Shown here one piece after another: positions 24,238-34,516 of a stretch of 64,000 nt of DNA. Position 1 is the stretch's first letter. Every line of letters begins with the position of its first letter. The DNA is from Rhodocollybia butyracea (Eukaryota; Basidiomycota; Agaricomycetes; Agaricales; Omphalotaceae), in contig JADNRY010000007.1 of assembly GCA_015501585.1 (NCBI GenBank), positions 682,001-746,000 on the forward strand, given 5' to 3'. The position numbers were made by a program, and so were the translations under genes. The notes under the pieces are model-generated. The model was not told where the DNA came from, ran no database searches, and saw nothing but the letters and a program-made list of their open reading frames with translations.

Positions 24238-26222
24238 TTAAAAGTATCCTAAGGTATCTGGCAGCGATCTGACGGAAGAGCGTTCGCCACCAGCACCCGT
24301 ACTGTTGTGATAAAACATGGACATTGAGGATATTTCACCCAAAACGGGAAAGGCATTTCGAGATGTATCTCCGCCGTTCCCACTCATTTCAGAGGAAGGG
24401 GTTTCCGAAGCAGACCGAGTAGGGGGTACCGCACCTTCCAGATCACCCGTGGGTGACGATGTCGCTCTGAAGTCAAATTGGAAGTTGGAAACATATCCCT
24501 GAGTACCGTCGCCTTGGCTATTGTATAGCGAAAGGTCCAGCGGTACATTTGTATCGAAGGTGGACAGAATATCGTCAAAGCTCCTGCTGCGTCCAATGTA
24601 CGTGTTCTGCTCCCCATTACTATAAAGTAGCGGCATCTCCGAAGGGGGATCCTGATAATTCAGGGTATCTGCAGGCAATGTGACATGGTCGGAAGAGTTG
24701 GAGCCCATCCCGATGGGAGAACCACTCCGGCTTCGGCTTTCGAATTCAGAAGCGGGAAGCGGTTGGAACGAAGGGACAGAAGTCTGCAGTCGTTGAATCC
24801 ACTCGTCAATCGCATTGCTATCATCGCTCTCGGAAAGGGAAAACGGATTGCCAGATATTGGCAAAGCCGTATCAGGCACTTCCCGGTAGGAAAATGAAGG
24901 AGCGCAGTCGAGGCAGCCGCGGCAAGCATCTGGTTCAGCACATGTAGAAGCATCCAGACCTGCACGGTCGGCATTCGGTTTGTGGATGAAGCACCTAGGA
25001 CAGGCACACCCGTCACCGCACCCACAAAGGGAAGCCAGGACGTTGTCGGTCGGGCCAGCCATCTGGAAAGAATTCCAGGCTTCGACATCAGCTGCGTCAA
25101 ACGCAGGGTAGGTCATGTGAGGTGAACGTGTATCGTCAACAGCCAACGACGAGGTTGAAGACAGAGCTCGAGAGGATGGGCGATATGCGACTGACTCGGG
25201 AGAGTATATTGAGCTTTGTGTCGCTGGTGAAATTTCAGCATTATCACTACCTTGCGACGGATAGGTGTTGTGATGGATGGGATGGTTAGGGTGAATATAA
25301 TCGTAAGCTCGTCCGTAAGGACTGTACAGCTTCTCATGGGGATGATGACGGGTCAATGAATGCGCCAATGTGCTCGAAGGATCATGTGCGGGCTTTGGCA
25401 GCAACGGACGAAGTTCTGAAATTCGATTTGCGGCGTTGACGTTGTTTGAGGTATTCGGTGATTCCGAAGGGAGAGGAGAGGTTGATGTTGATGTATTAGG
25501 CGCTGTTAAGTCGGGTGTCGAGACGGCTGCTTTTTTCCTGGCCCGATGTACCGCCTTCCTTGGGGTACAACAATGGCATTCTTCCCCAGTGGGACAAGAA
25601 CAGCTCTCTGTCGCGGGCGAAAAGAAAGTCAGATTGGGTACAACGAAAATGTGACAACCTTACCATGGTCAGAATCAGAGGCAACTTTTAGATGTTGCAC
25701 AGCAACCGACGCTTCTAATGCCTCTGGCAAGCCATTAGGAAACGCGGCGCTCTCCAACATCTTACTCACACCTGCAGAACGGAAGACGAGCCCGAAAAAA
25801 GAAGAATAAAACTTATGGCTAAGCTAACCGTAGACAAGAAGACAGTATGGTGATACACACCTTTTTTACTCGTGCTACTGCAGGCAGGTGTTGTTTCACT
25901 TTCAGCTATTGTTTCTTCGTTGCAGGTACACTTTACATGAACTTGTTTTTTTGCACGTAGCTCGCGGCAGTGCGAGCATTGTGTAATTGGTCGGCCTTTC
26001 TTTTTGATTTCGTACAGGGGGCGGTCAGTGTGCTTGCATCCACTAGAGCGATGACCTTTAATGCACGTTTCACTGAAAATGAAGTTTCAGAAAAGAAAGA
26101 AAAAAAATGTTACAATGCGACTGCTGCTTACCACGCGTATTTCTTCGATTCGATGAGGACCTAAAAAGTCAACGATGACTTAGATAACAAGAAAAGAAGT
26201 CGATATAAACAAATATTACCAT
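24238..26222 (-). CDS. Copper-fist transcription factor (Mac1/Cuf1/Ace1 type)
   Basis: Copper-fist proteins bind DNA through a zinc module plus a copper-binding region and control copper uptake or detoxification genes. After splicing the N-terminus reads MVLIESKKYACETCIKGHRS, with C11, C14, C23 and H25 in the copper-fist spacing and a KGRP motif at residues 36-39. QCSHCRELR and VKCTCNEE follow. Further Cys clusters are CSCPTGEECHCC (about 25590-25625) and CGCGDGCACPRC (about 24990-25030), as in Mac1/Cuf1-type regulators that sense copper through C-terminal Cys boxes. The rest is Ser/Pro-rich. The start codon at 26222-26220 is followed at once by an intron (26161-26219), and the fist begins in exon 2. 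Whether it is an activator under copper starvation or excess cannot be decided from sequence. The neighbouring laccase is a plausible but unproven target. Confidence 0.93.
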
Positions 26223-26566
26223 GATTGTAGAGAGCGACGCTGGGCGAGCACGCCCGCCAGCGACTAGCGCTGCTTGGGTTATTGTGACGTGGACACTAGA
26301 GAGGTAAAAGGGGTAGTTTGAAATGGGGACATAGTGGTAAGAGGTGGGGTTTTAAAAACTAGCGTGTTGACGCCAGTTGTTATTTATCGTGGCCACTGCC
26401 TGCCTTCCGGGCCGAATACCGGCTGTTGTTTCCGAAAGCGAGGCAGATTCAAGCGAGATTGGAGCATGGAACTTTCTAATTATCATTAACATATTAGGCA
26501 ATTGCCAAACGGATGTACTGTAGAAGAAGAAAGAAAGCGCAGCGCGCTCAGGTATAAACGGTCCGC
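26223..26566. other. Spacer between copper-fist start and transporter stop
   Basis: This is the promoter region of the copper-fist gene on the minus strand and the 3' flank of the NIPA-like gene. An imperfect GC-rich inverted repeat (gctgggcg/cgcccgccagc) sits at about 26240-26262, just upstream of the start codon. No gene is seen. Confidence 0.4.
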
Positions 26567-28625
26567 TCATTGTCGTTTGACGAGTTTTGTCCACCAGCTC
26601 CTCTCCGACTCTTTCGCCTTGCCTTTTCCGAACTGGATAGAGGGTTCGTTCCTAATTTCGCTGCTATCTTCTACTGCGCGAGAAGCGTCATGTACTTCTC
26701 CCTCTCTGTCCCGCATCAGCGGCAAATCACGTTGCTTGACGTTGCCCTCGCTCACAGTTCGACGTCTGTCGCCCTCTAGCATAGGGCGGATTTCACTCTC
26801 CGATGAGTCCGTTACTGATATTCCAGTGCTAGTGCTGGCAGCGAGAATGCTGCTAATTCTTCTTTTCCTTTCTCGAGGGACTCGAGGAACAACAGAGAAC
26901 CCGGGTGAAAATGGTGAGAGACCGATTTGAAATCCCGTTCCGGCCAGAGTAGAGACGGTCGGAAGAGTCGGTGATAACGGAGAGTGGGAATTAGCATTAA
27001 ATTGAGAGGGTGAACGATTATGGCGAGTGTCAATGATGGTGGTCGGCCGTCTTCGGTGGAAACTTGAGCGGATAGTTGGAGGTGAGGATGGTTGAGAGAA
27101 AGGATTTCTCTCAAGAACGGGCTGCGCGGAGCCCAGAGTCGGCTCTGACGTCGTTCCCCAATCAGGAGAGCTGTGAATATCAGGCTGGTCACTGGCATCT
27201 ACCCTAGATTCGAGATCTACTTGGCTTCCCGGCCCAAGCGCGCCTTCCACAGCTTCCACCTCCGATTCGTCATCACTTAAAGCACTGCCCTCGACCCAGG
27301 GAACATTTAGCGTTCCTTCTCCTCCTGCTTGGATGCTGACTACCCAAACACCAATGAGAAGTATTACAATTCCAAGTGCCACCAGACCAAGATGCAAGGG
27401 TGAGATTAGGGCAAATTGGTCAAAGTAAACTAAGCCGTTAACGATGGACGATAGATTATAGAAACAGAAAGCAGCTGAGAGAGGTTCAATACTTAGGAAG
27501 CAGAAAAAATGATTTGGCTTACATGGACAGACAAGGGTAGGATCAGCTAATATCAAGGCCTTGTGCAAATACCACAACTGTAATAGAGCGAATATACCCA
27601 AGCTGAGTACCAAGATCCAAGATTGCCACCTCCAGAACTGATTCTGTCCTTGGACTGTCAGCAGAAGGAGTTCGACACCGCTCTTTGCAAAAAGGAGACA
27701 CATGCCCGAAATTATACCAGAGAACGAAGCGTAGGAAATCGCCAGCGTAAGTCTGGTTCGGTTGATAGAACGTAATTGTGAGTCGGTAGCATATTTGCTG
27801 ATTGATAGAAACGAAGGAGTACGTGAAGAGTTTCGAGATTTAGAGTCGAGCAGCGGCGTACGCTCGTTGGTTATGGCATCAGTGACGGTATCAGTCATGC
27901 CAGTGGTCAGAGCTGAGGGATTCGTAGGAGCCTCCAAAGTCATAGGCGGTCTGAGGTCTGAGGGAAACTCGGATAGTGGTGTAACTGTTTGTACGATTTT
28001 TCGGTTCAGTCGGTACTCCGTTAAATGTGTCTGAATCCATGCGACTTTGAGTAGTAGAACACAGGAAGAGTTTAACTCTACGCACGATTACGAGACTTAT
28101 AAGGACTATAGTTCCAAGCAAAGAGAAATAAACAACGAATGTTGGCCTTCGAAAGAGCTCCAGTAAATCTTCAAGAGATCGTGTAGGTTCCGGGACGATT
28201 CCAAAAAACGCAATTAATACGGCTCCACCGGCGATGAAGAGAGTCGCCAGAATCATCCATGATGAGAAAACGTCGCCAAGGATCAACCTAGCGAATAGTG
28301 CGTTCCACAAAAGCGAGACTGCTCCAAGTGGTGCTAGAATTACGACTGGTAAAGAGGCGATTTGGACGAAAGATCCAAGAATATTGGAGGATATGAAAAT
28401 AGCGAAACCAGTTATCCACAACCTAAGGGTCAAAGTCAAACATAGGCTAAAAAGACTCTGATATTGAATATATATTTACGGTCTTCGGTGCTCAAGACGC
28501 TGCTCGTGTTCCGGTAACCGCTGGTTGAGAACATGACTTTTGCGTTGGATAGTGAGACCCAAAGACTGAATAAAAGAAGCTAGAAGGCCAATGAATATTC
28601 CCAAAGGAATGGAGATTTGGTTCAT
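26567..28625 (-). CDS. NIPA-type (DUF803) magnesium transporter-like membrane protein
   Basis: NIPA proteins are multi-pass membrane proteins related to the drug/metabolite transporter fold, several of which transport Mg2+. The ATG at 28625 opens MNQISIPLGIFIGLLASFIQ (TM1). After an intron at 28423-28479 come LWITGFAIFISSNILGSFVQ, SLPVVILAPLGAVSLLWNAL and WMILATLFIAGGAVLIAFFG, the typical NIPA N-terminal helices. Four to five more hydrophobic helices follow after about 27790, including WVVSIQAG near 27320. A long Ser-rich cytosolic tail ends SWWTKLVKRQ. The join between the first open stretch (to about 27960) and the second is best explained by an intron with donor gtaccg near 27990, but this boundary is uncertain. 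Start codons of this gene and HSP104 are 281 bp apart, head to head. Confidence 0.85.
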
Positions 28626-28687
28626 GGAGAAAGACAGACACGCGGCATGAGTTATCTTATCTCGGCCAATGATTGTGTTAGATTACG

Positions 28688-28695
28688 TGACGTCA
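28688..28695. promoter_or_regulatory. CRE/ATF palindrome TGACGTCA in divergent promoter
   Basis: A perfect 8-bp palindrome TGACGTCA, the consensus for CREB/ATF-type bZIP factors such as fungal Atf1/Sko1, lies in the 281-bp region shared by the NIPA-like and HSP104 genes. It is about 63 bp from the NIPA start and 212 bp from the HSP104 start. Function is inferred from motif match and placement only. Confidence 0.55.
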
Positions 28696-28726
28696 CTTAT
28701 GTGGAGCTTTACAGTACTGAAGACCT

Positions 28727-28756
28727 GGAACATCCTGGAACTTTGGAGAACGTTCA
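28727..28756. promoter_or_regulatory. Step-type heat-shock element upstream of HSP104
   Basis: Three GAA triplets start at 28728, 28738 and 28748, exactly 10 bp apart, and the last forms GAAcgTTC (28748-28755), a perfect inverted pair. Evenly spaced GAA with 7-bp gaps is the known step-type binding pattern of heat-shock factor Hsf1. It lies about 150 bp upstream of the HSP104 ATG. Heat control of this gene is well known in fungi; the site itself is my reading. Confidence 0.7.
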
Positions 28757-28906
28757 CCAAGTCGATGTTCTTTTCTACAAAACCAGCCCGGCGTACACCG
28801 CAAGCTCCTCACTCATCGTTGTATACCCACATAATCTCTCAACAGCTTTTCACAGCTTGAATAACCTGTTGTCAACACCGATTTACCTATCCACTTTTCT
28901 TTCGCC

Positions 28907-31900
28907 ATGACTTCCAACTACGATTTCACAGATAAAACCCAAACAACCGTGTCGAATGCCGTCCAATGCGCTAAAGATTATGCAAATGCACAAGGTCTGT
29001 ACACCATCTTTGCAGGATACCGCATCGTACTGATGTTTTTATCCAGTCCATCCAGCACATCTTGCGTTCACTCTTTTGAACGAGGAAAATTCATTATTTG
29101 CTTCAGTTATCGATAAAGCTGGTGGCGAACCTGCTGCTGTGAAACGAGCACTCCAGAAAGCCATCGTTCGACTACCCACTCAGAGTCCCCCTCCAGATGA
29201 TACAACTTTGAGCTCTGCTATGCTCAAAGTTCTCCGAGAAGCACAAAAGCTCCAGAAGACCATGCACGACTCTTACATTGCTCAAGATCATATCCTGCTT
29301 GCTCTCCTGAAAGATTCGTCCATTGAACCCGTTCTCAAAGAAGCGGGTCTTACCGAGGGAACTCTGAAGACTGCTATCGAACAAACCCGAGGCAACCGTC
29401 GTGTCGAGTCCAAGACAGCGGAGGAAGGCTTCGATGCTCGTGAGCAAGCAAAACTTTTATTTTCCTCTTGACCTTACTCAATATCCTTTCTTCAGTTAAC
29501 AAATATGCTATCGATCTCACATCGTTGGCGGAAGCAGGGAAGATTGATCCCGTTATTGGTCGGGACAATGAGATTAGACGTACTATCCGTATTCTTTGCA
29601 GGAGGTGAGAATTTCGCTGCCATTCTGTAAGAAGGTGATCTGACGTACCTTCCGCTATAGAACCAAGAATAATCCGGTCTTGATAGGAGAGCCAGGAGTG
29701 GGAAAAACCTCTATCGCAGAGGGTTTGGCTCAGCGCATTGTTAAACGCGATGTCCCAGCCAGCCTCTTCTGTCGACTTTTCTCGCTTGATATGGGTGCTC
29801 TTATGGCCGGAGCAAAGTATAAAGGGGAGTACGAAGAACGTATCAAAGCTGTCTTGAACGAAGTTGAAAAGGCTGCAGAAGATGGTGGACCTGGTGTCAT
29901 TCTCTTCATTGACGAACTTCACTTAATCATGGCTGGACGAGGTGCAAGTGGCGGAGGTATGGACGCCGCAAATTTATTCAAGCCTCTTCTTGCTCGAGGT
30001 AAGTATTTGTTGCAAAGTAATAGCCTTCTCTCATTGCTATTGAATAGGCAAACTCCGATGCATTGGCGCCACCACTCTCTCTGAGTATCGACAATACATT
30101 GAAACAGATACCGCTTTGGAACGTCGCTTTGCTCAAGTCATAGTGAACGAGCCTTCCGTCCCAGAAACTATCAGTATCCTTCGTGGTATCAGGTGAGTAG
30201 GCTGTAAAATACTTATTCCAAATCTCCTGGCTCACTTGTCGGTATCAGGGAAAAATACGAAGTGCACCATGGTGTCAAAATTCTAGATGGCGCCCTCATT
30301 TCTGCAGCCCAGTTGGCGCACAGGTATCTGACTTCCAGACGACTTCCTGACGCCGCTATCGATTTGGTTGATGAGGCTTGTGCAAGGTGAGTACTTGCAA
30401 GCTAACCAGGAACTGTTGTGCTAATGCCTATTAGTGTTCGTGTTACACGCGAAACGGAGCCTGAGGCTATCGATAAACTTCAGCGCAAGAAACTCGAACT
30501 CGAAGTTGAAATCCACGCTTTGGAGCGAGAGAAGGACCAAGCAAGCAAAGAACGACTTAAACTAGCTCGAAAAGCAATCGCCGACGTCGAGGGCGAACTA
30601 CAGCCGCTCAAGGCTGCCTACGACATCGAAAAACAGCGTGGCGATGAAATAAACGTTGTTCGAAGGAAGATAGATGAGCTCAAAGCAAAAGCAGAGGATG
30701 CGGAGCGCAAGTAAGCGAACTTATTGTATTGTTTTCTTCTATTAATGTTCTCTCGTAGGTACGATCTTGCCACCGCGTCTGATCTCAAATATTACGCTAT
30801 CCCAGAACTCCAGTCACGCTACAAGCTCCTTGAAACCAAGAAGGCTGAAGAGGATGCACAGCAGGGAGGAGGCGCAGATGCTGTCACACCTGATCAAATC
30901 GCCGAGATTGTCGCACGCTGGACTTCCATCCCAGTGACCCGTCTCATGTCCTCAGAAAGGGAAAAGTTGTTACGCATGGAGAAGACTCTCGCCGAAAGTG
31001 TTGTTGGGCAGACTGAGGCAGTCAAAGCTGTCGCGAACGCTATCCGGCTGTCAAGAAGTGGTTTAGCAAACCCGCAACGTCCCATTGCTAGCTTCTTGAT
31101 GGCTGGCCCTTCAGGGACAGGCAAGACACTTATGGCGAAAACAGTATGTCGTTTATTCTGGACTTCTTCGCATCCGATAGCTGACTGATCATATTTTAGC
31201 TTGCGGCCTTGTTATTCGACTCTGCGGATGCTATGATACGAATTGATGGTTCAGAGTACTCTGAAAAGCACTCTATCGCTCGTTTGATAGGAGCTCCACC
31301 TGGATATGTTGGCCACGATCAAGGAGGACAACTCACCGAATACATCCGTCGTAAACCTTACAGCATTGTCCTCATCGACGAGATTGAGAAGGCTTCTCGG
31401 GAATTTGTTACCTTATTCTTGCAAGTTTTAGATGATGGCCGTCTCACTGACGGACAAGGTCGTGTTGTCGACTTTAGGAATACTGTCATCATCATGACTT
31501 CCAACCTGGGTGCGGCGTATCTCAATGACATGGGAGAAGGACCAGTGAAACCAGAAACTCGGCAACTTGTTCTGACGGCCATTCAAGGTCACTTCCCCCC
31601 GGAATTCGTTAATCGTGTGGATGAGATCATTGTCTTCGTGAGTACTTTCTTTAACGAATCATTAACTACCGTTATTCATCGTCTTGTAGCGTCCCTTATC
31701 TCGCAAGCACGTACTGAGGATCGTAGACATTCGCCTCAAAGAAGTTCAGGATCGCCTCTCAGACAGGAAGATCGACTTGGAGTTGGATGAGCATGCAAAG
31801 CAGTATCTCAGTTCCATCGGATACTCTCCAACTTATGGTGCACGTCCACTGAACCGTGCAATCCAGCAAGAACTTCTTAATCCCTTGTCAGTCATGATTC

Positions 31901-32052
31901 TTGCTGATCGTGTAAGGGATGGCGAGACTGTCCGGGTTTCCTTTGACGGTCCTCACAATCGTCTTATGATCGTTCCCAATCACGAGGGAAACCCAACTGA
32001 GGAGTACATGGACATTGATGACGATGATATTGAAATCGAGGAAATGGATTAG
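28907..32052 (+). CDS. HSP104: HSP104/ClpB protein disaggregase
   Basis: Hsp104 is a cytosolic hexameric AAA+ ATPase that pulls polypeptides out of aggregates together with Hsp70/Hsp40. The ATG at 28907 begins [12 protein letters not shown]; a first intron (28995-29046) joins NAQ to [14 protein letters not shown] in the Clp-N domain. NBD1 has Walker [10 protein letters not shown] (about 29690), the pore loop [10 protein letters not shown] and Walker B ILFIDELH (about 29900). The coiled-coil middle domain spans about 30470-30800. NBD2 has Walker [10 protein letters not shown] (about 31110), pore loop GYVGHDQGG (about 31305), Walker [10 protein letters not shown] (about 31366) and sensor TSNLG. 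The acidic tail ends [10 protein letters not shown]. Length is about 900 residues, the usual size. All catalytic motifs are present. A step-type heat-shock element precedes it. Confidence 0.97.
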
Positions 32053-32188
32053 CCTGAAATGTGAAGAAAAAATCGTAATATTGTACATTATTTAGAGTAT
32101 TCGTACAGCTTGATTATTTAATATAGGAATCTGGGCATCTACTAGTGTTGACGGTGTGATGATTTTGGTTTATACAAGCTTCAAAAGA

Positions 32189-32207
32189 CCCGTGGCATAG
32201 CCACGGG
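32189..32207. other. Small perfect hairpin downstream of HSP104
   Basis: CCCGTGGC-ATA-GCCACGGG is a perfect 8-bp stem with a 3-nt loop, about 140 bp after the HSP104 stop codon. It could lie in the HSP104 3' UTR or be chance. No polyadenylation role is claimed. Confidence 0.5.
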
Positions 32208-32402
32208 GGCCACACAGGAATTTCTAAAACATTAATATACTATCTGCATAGTGCTTCCAGGTAAACAATATTCCCAAAATATTCCTGCATTGCCCAGTAT
32301 CATCCACATTTGCATGTCTCTGTAGTATGTATGTACCTGCTTACACTTTCTCTTTGGGAAGATTTGCAGGAGTCTAAGTACTTATATATAGTTTTGACCA
32401 AG

Positions 32403-32537
32403 TGTTTAGTCACGGGTCTGTAAAGCCCCTGGGCTGTGAGGCAAAGGGGCTGAGAGTGGGCTAGCTGATATAGCAAGATAAGAGCGGGTAAGGCTGAAAG
32501 CTTAGCTGATAGGAGCTAAAAGAGTCCTTAAATCCCA
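32403..32537. mobile_element. Candidate solo LTR (135 bp) with 5-bp target duplication
   Basis: The segment begins TGTTTAG and ends ATCCCA, with the TG...CA ends of LTRs. It is flanked on both sides by CCAAG (32398-32402 and 32538-32542), a 5-bp target duplication of the kind made by LTR-retrotransposon integrase. Inside is a hairpin agcccct/aggggct. No internal retroelement coding region is adjacent, so this would be a solo LTR left after recombination. A 5-bp match can arise by chance. Confidence 0.35.
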
Positions 32538-33616
32538 CCAAGTGCACACAACCCAATTCTATTGAGAGTACACACGAAGTGGCAGGAAGGAAAGGAACTA
32601 AAGATTACATAATAAGCGCTATTGATAATAACCAAAGCGGCGCCAATTCCGTAGCCGTTACAGGGTCACAGGCAAAAATCTGGGCTTGGATTCAATTCTT
32701 TCTCGAGTTTTTGGATTTTTTAGGTATTTGTTTTGGTCAAAATTTCCAAAATGTGTGAACAGTTGGTCAAAACTATACAGTACTTTCCCTCCGTGGTTTA
32801 AGCTCAAGTTAAGCTTGCTGCTTCTCTTCCTTGAGTCTGGCTGTCCTCTTGTACACGGGGCCCTGCCATAAGTATAGCGGAGCCAAGTATTTTATTACTA
32901 CTGTTAGTAAATCTTTACCAAATAAATGCTCTTTCCTGAACCCTTAGGAAAAATCAACAACAAAGATGCATGAAATTTGCATGAAATTGCAAGCTACTTA
33001 TGTTGGATAATCCCCAGCAGGGGATGGTTGGCCACCCGTGACCTGGTAATTAGAGACCACATACTATCATGTATGGCCAGTTCATGGCCATCATTGCTGC
33101 CATTGCTGGATAAGGTAGACCGCCGCTGGCTGTGCCGGTGATTCGTGAAAAGTCCTATCTAGGGGCTTTTGCAAAGGATACTTAGTTGTCATACAACAAC
33201 TATCAGGTAAAGTCAGTATATACTTTGAGTAGACAATGATTGAGGTCAGTGTTTTGCCTGGGCTTAGCCTGGTGCACAGTGGGCAACTCGAGTCAAAGAG
33301 ATGTAACGGGGCAACTTGCCAACTTGGTGGAGTGACAGAAGGATACCCAGCTGCTGTAGTATTTCACAAAAGGGTGGGTGAGGAACACAATATGCAGAGT
33401 GTGCTGGGCGTGATGAATGAAGGATAATTTTCTCACAATATCAGTTAGCTACTACTCTTATCCTAATGATAATGATTGTGCTGCAATGGTATAAACACCT
33501 GTGTTTTGAGTCAGAGGTAATAAACAGTGGGTTGACCATTGTCTAGTTGAATTAAAGTATGAGAATATAAGTATGCTTATGCTTGCAGAGTGTATTTGCA
33601 GTCGGTTCGGTTACCT

Positions 33617-33724
33617 CGGTGTCTCCTCACTATGTCTCATGCCGTCTCATCGTCTCATCCTGGTCTCATCGGTGTCTCCGCATCTCCTCACTATGTCTCA
33701 TGCTGTCTCAGCGGTGTCTCCGCG
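33617..33724. repeat. GTCTC-rich imperfect repeat block
   Basis: The phrase ctcctcactatgtctcatg occurs twice (near 33623 and 33682), interspersed with many gtctcat and ggtgtctcc units. The result is a run of ten or so GTCTC/TCTC words in about 100 bp. It looks like degenerate tandem duplication. No coding or RNA function is evident. Confidence 0.75.
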
Positions 33725-34487
33725 TTACATGCCACCTTTTAGCGGTTGTAAATGTGTTCTAATCCATGTATTTACACTGCTATAGTAAGTAGGTCTCCAC
33801 TGTCACTTAAATTGACAGGTACTCGGACCGCTCCGCGCGGTGTTCTGAAGTTCAGCAGGTGCCGCTGCGCGGCTCCGTTGCCATGGTCACTATTAGTAAT
33901 AAGCCAGCGCCTAAACCAAGCTTTTTTAAAGTATAGGATTGCGTACCACAGTACGCCCTTTGCCAATCACAGTAACAGGCATCAAGCAGAGCAACGAGGT
34001 CTAGGCTGGTCTAGGTCACTTTCCTTTTGGATCTATACGGATTTTAACTGATTTTAAGGTAATATTGCATACTACCGATCCGTTATAAACTGTTATAAAG
34101 TGGTTATATGCACCATATATCACTGCTGCACGGGATCATAGAAAATTATTGAAACTCACAGCATTGAAAATGTTCTGATATGTTTTTAGAAATATTTGCC
34201 AAGTGAGCCGGGCGATTATTCTTGAAATCTTTTGTTTTCAAAAAATTATGCGCATGTTTTGAGAAAGATTTGAAAACGTTTTGAGAATGAAGTAAAAGTT
34301 GATGGCCTCATTCCTTCCTCGTGTGATGGAAGAGCGGGGCTCCCGGCTCCTTGTATATTCTCAGAATCGCACACAAATAAAGATATAAAGATGTATTCAT
34401 GGCAAAAAATCTAAGTATGTAGCCTACAGCTTGGCAACCTGGACTCCTCAGTTGGACAACTCGAAGCCTGAGTTTTGAGCTTGATTA

Positions 34488-34516
34488 CGTTGAAGAACGT
34501 TGAAGAACGTTGAACT
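34488..34516. repeat. 10-bp tandem repeat (acgttgaaga)
   Basis: Two full copies of acgttgaaga and a third partial copy (acgttgaac) stand in tandem, followed shortly by another gaacgttgac. The surrounding minus-strand sequence is rich in the same words. Noncoding. Confidence 0.7.

Noticed and set aside
26502..27198. Plus-strand and alternate minus-strand frames in the NIPA-like tail.
   Set aside because: They overlap a long, well-supported minus-strand exon with transmembrane helices upstream.
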